DNA of 14,535 bases from an uncultured Eubacteriales bacterium. GTDB taxonomy: Bacteria > Bacillota > Clostridia > Lachnospirales > Lachnospiraceae. Numbering within the stretch: the first letter of the stretch is position 1; every line of letters starts with the position of its first letter. The position numbers were made by a program, and so were the translations under genes. Shown here in pieces: positions 12,247-14,535 of the stretch. The notes beneath the pieces are model-generated. The model did no database searches and was not told the origin of the DNA. It saw nothing but the letters and a program-made list of their open reading frames with translations. The DNA is taken from the NCBI GenBank assembly GCA_900313775.1, contig OMSP01000286.1, forward strand, positions 1 to 14,535, read 5' to 3'.

Positions 12247-13749
12247 TTATGATCCGCTGACAGCGCTGATCATCCTGATTTTCTCTGCCAGCTCGTCTGT
12301 CAGCAAGGATGGGTCGAGACGCCAGTTCCAATTGCCCTCCGTTGTTCCGGGCGTGTTGATACGTGCCTCTCCCGACAGCCCCATATGATCCTGCAGAGGT
12401 ATGATGGCCAGACGGGCCTGTGAATCGAACGCTGCCCGGATCATTTTCTCAGTCACCGTTCCTCTGCGTGCTTTTCTGAAGTACCATCTGACCCGCCAGC
12501 GGCGTCGTCCGCGCAGATCCTGATACCAGCCTGTCGTCGTATTGTTGTCATGTGTCCCGGTATAGACGACTGTCGCCGGACGGATGTTGGCCGGACGATA
12601 AGGATTGTCTTTCCCGCTGTCAAAAGCAAACTGAAGGACCGCCATGCCCGGAAGACCTGTTTCGCGCATCATCTGACGCACATCTTCCGTGATCATACCC
12701 AGATCTTCTGCGATAAGCCGCTCCTCTTCGATCTCACGGGAAAACGACGCAAACACCTGCGCGCCCGCAGCTTTTTCCCAATGACCGTTTCTGGCGTCCG
12801 GATCCTCTGCCGGAATCGCGTAACAGGCTTCAAAAGCCCTTGCGTGATCGATCCTCAGGGCATCGTAAAAATCAAAACCACGCCGGATGCGCTCCTGCCA
12901 CCAACAGATCATCTCCTCTTTTCTGTCCGCCCAGTTATACACGGGACTCCCCCAGATCTGCCCCGCACTGTTGAACTTATCCCCCGGCACACCGGAGATG
13001 ACTTTCGGCCTGTAGTCTGCATCCAGCTGAAACAGCTCCGGTCTCTTCCAGCACTCCACGCTGTCCAAAGTCATATAGTAAGGCATGTCACCGATGATCC
13101 TGATGCCGTGCCCTCCCGCATAATCGCGCAGAGACTGCCACTGACGGAAGAATTCGAACTGAAGCCATGCGGCATAATCGATCGCTTGCGCAAGTGTGTT
13201 TTTCGCCTGATCAAGAGCCCGGGGATCACGTGAACGCAGCGGTTCATCCCAGCCGGTCCATGGTTTATCTTTCTGTTCTTTGTGCAGCGCGATAAACAGA
13301 CAGTAATCATCCAGCCAGCCTTTGTTCTTCTCTTTGAATAACGCAAACTCTTTCAGATAACTTCCATCGTTGAGTCGTATCGCTTTGTCATAGGCCTTTT
13401 TCAGAAGGCCTTTCTTTGCCGGAACCAATACCTCATAGACAACGCGGTCTGTGATACCGACCGCATCGCAATACTCCGTCATTTCCTCAGAGGTCAGCAG
13501 TCCTTCTTCAGCCAGTTTCTCGGGATCGATATACAGCGGCTCCCCCGCAAATGCCGAACATGGCTGATAAGGAGAATGCCACAGATCGATCGGTCCGAGA
13601 GGCAGGATCTGCCAGGCGTCCTGCCCGGCTTTTTCGAGAAAATCTATGAAAGCGTAAGCCTCCTCGGAAAAGCAGCCGATCCCTGTCCGCGAGGGCAGGG
13701 AAAAGACCGGCAGCAGTATACCTTTGTGCTTTTGCTTTTGATCAATCAT
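12247..13749 (-). CDS. malQ: 4-alpha-glucanotransferase (amylomaltase, GH77)
   Basis: MalQ transfers alpha-1,4-glucan segments between maltodextrins, releasing glucose, in the cytoplasm. The 500-residue length is normal. GH77 landmarks are present: LPVFSLPSRTGIGCF (13-27), LPLGPIDLWHSPYQ (49-62), IGDMPYYMTLDS (219-230), GVPGDKFNSAGQIWGSPVYNW (253-273, written here with residues seen), nucleophile Asp301 in LRIDHARAFEA, acid/base Glu348 in LIAEDLG, and Asp401 in YTGTHDNNTTTGWY. The usual RIDHFRG at the nucleophile is RIDHARA here, which could alter an acceptor subsite. The start overlaps the stop of the upstream GH13 gene by eight bases, implying a joint starch or glycogen-derived oligosaccharide role. 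An Arg-rich stretch (413-429, RGRRRWRVRWYFRKARR) is notable. Confidence 0.95.
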   Translation of the reverse strand: MIDQKQKHKGILLPVFSLPSRTGIGCFSEEAYAFIDFLEKAGQDAWQILPLGPIDLWHSPYQPCSAFAGEPLYIDPEKLAEEGLLTSEEMTEYCDAVGITDRVVYEVLVPAKKGLLKKAYDKAIRLNDGSYLKEFALFKEKNKGWLDDYCLFIALHKEQKDKPWTGWDEPLRSRDPRALDQAKNTLAQAIDYAAWLQFEFFRQWQSLRDYAGGHGIRIIGDMPYYMTLDSVECWKRPELFQLDADYRPKVISGVPGDKFNSAGQIWGSPVYNWADRKEEMICWWQERIRRGFDFYDALRIDHARAFEACYAIPAEDPDARNGHWEKAAGAQVFASFSREIEEERLIAEDLGMITEDVRQMMRETGLPGMAVLQFAFDSGKDNPYRPANIRPATVVYTGTHDNNTTTGWYQDLRGRRRWRVRWYFRKARRGTVTEKMIRAAFDSQARLAIIPLQDHMGLSGEARINTPGTTEGNWNWRLDPSLLTDELAEKIRMISAVSGS

Positions 13750-14535
13750 TTTTCAACAACAGCGACCTTTCACCGGGAGCGAGTATGATCGTCCCGCGAT
13801 AATCTCTTTTTTGAAGCAGATCCGTATAACTGCCTTCCAATGTCAGTTCGCGCGGCTGATCTGAGCAATTGACCGCCGTGATGATCTCTTCCTGATCGCA
13901 GCTCCTTGAGAACGCGTACAGTCCGCCGCATGCTGCTGCCGTCCTGTAATCCCCTGTCCTGTACACAGGGTGATCCCGGCGGATGGAAGTCAGTCTACGG
14001 TACCAGGAGAGAAGCTCTGTATTCTCTCCTCCCCACGGATAGCAGGTCCGGTTGAAGGGATCCTTGTAACCTTCCGTACCGGCCTCGTCTCCGTAATAGA
14101 TGCAGGGAACTCCCGGCAGCGTCATCTGCAACAGTGACGCGGTCATCAGTCTCCGGATCCCGGTCTGCCACGCATCGCTGTCCATATGGGTCGCAGCCTG
14201 AATCTCCCGGGGCGTCTCCGGATCCAGCTCCTCGCCGGCCAGTGCAGTCAGTATACGGAAACTGTCGTGCGTCCCCAGATGATTCATCAGCGCGTGGATC
14301 ACATAGGGAGGATAGTTCTCCCATATCGTCTCCACCGTCTCCGCGAGCGTCTCCGCCTCCCCGTGGCGCACGCATCTGATGATCGCATTTTTTAACGGAT
14401 AATTCATGACCGAGTCGAGCCTGTCCCCGCGGAAATAGTTTTTGCGCTCTTCGTAGGCCGTCTTGTTGGAGGCGTCCTCCCAGACTTCTCCGAGGATCAG
14501 AGCATCCGGTTTTTCTTCCTTGGCCGCCGCAACCA
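13742..14535 (-). CDS. GH13 alpha-glycosidase, neopullulanase/cyclomaltodextrinase-like (5' partial)
   Basis: The frame is open to the window edge, so the N-terminal half, including the nucleophile Asp, is outside; 264 codons remain. Visible catalytic features are the acid/base Glu in LILGEVWEDAS (Glu codon complement of 14486-14488), LDSVMNYPLKNAI and the transition-state Asp in LGTHDSFRIL (complement of 14264-14266). LPGVPCIYYGDEAGTEGYKD and RTCYPWG, followed by a small beta C-domain ending LAPGERSLLLKND, resemble cytoplasmic cyclomaltodextrinase/neopullulanase/maltogenic amylase enzymes that cut maltodextrins, pullulan or cyclodextrins. An internal ATG at 14407 is not the start because the Glu lies upstream of it. 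Overlap with malQ supports joint maltodextrin breakdown. Subfamily is uncertain without the N-terminus. Confidence 0.9.
   Translation of the reverse strand, partial: VAAAKEEKPDALILGEVWEDASNKTAYEERKNYFRGDRLDSVMNYPLKNAIIRCVRHGEAETLAETVETIWENYPPYVIHALMNHLGTHDSFRILTALAGEELDPETPREIQAATHMDSDAWQTGIRRLMTASLLQMTLPGVPCIYYGDEAGTEGYKDPFNRTCYPWGGENTELLSWYRRLTSIRRDHPVYRTGDYRTAAACGGLYAFSRSCDQEEIITAVNCSDQPRELTLEGSYTDLLQKRDYRGTIILAPGERSLLLKND

Noticed and set aside
1..14535. CRISPR arrays, tRNA or rRNA genes, insertion sequences, phage or toxin-antitoxin genes
   Set aside because: Looked for by eye on both strands; no regularly spaced repeats, no cloverleaf and no transposase or toxin-like proteins were seen.

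Overview
The window looks like chromosomal DNA of a Gram-positive anaerobe of the class Clostridia, most plausibly a Lachnospiraceae relative with moderate to high GC. This is inferred from protein style: a PyrK/PyrDB-type dihydroorotate dehydrogenase, type III pantothenate kinase, an ECF-type vitamin S component, a DHHW-family protein, MacB-like exporters with membrane-anchored adaptors, and strong AGGAG ribosome binding sites. No rRNA, tRNA, insertion sequence, phage gene or CRISPR array was seen. Coding density is very high, and nearly every neighbouring pair on the same strand overlaps or is separated by fewer than 45 bases.

Plus strand, 1-4931. The 3' part of a DHHW/AlgX-like cell-surface acyltransferase gene (1-750) is followed by a roughly 190-base leader, then pyrK-pyrD-pyrF-pyrE and a fifth gene of unknown function. 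PyrK and PyrD form the NAD-dependent dihydroorotate dehydrogenase; PyrE and PyrF convert orotate to OMP and then UMP. The leader has a near-consensus extended -10 promoter, a possible short leader peptide, a U-rich tract and an intrinsic terminator whose stem starts at the leader peptide stop codon. This layout matches UTP-sensing attenuation as known for enterobacterial pyrBI and pyrE, rather than the PyrR attenuation usual in Firmicutes. It is the most interesting regulatory object in the window.

Minus strand, 14535-4934. In transcription order: a 5'-truncated GH13 alpha-glycosidase and a GH77 4-alpha-glucanotransferase (maltodextrin/glycogen metabolism), an XdhC/CoxI-family protein, then after a promoter an ECF S component overlapping coaX (probable pantothenate uptake and phosphorylation), and a four-gene ABC export module. 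The module runs adaptor, ATPase, second adaptor, MacB/FtsX-like permease. Two different adaptors serve one ATPase/permease pair, and the second carries an insert of about 210 residues at the tip of its coiled-coil hairpin. The two strands converge at 4931/4934 with only two bases between stop codons.
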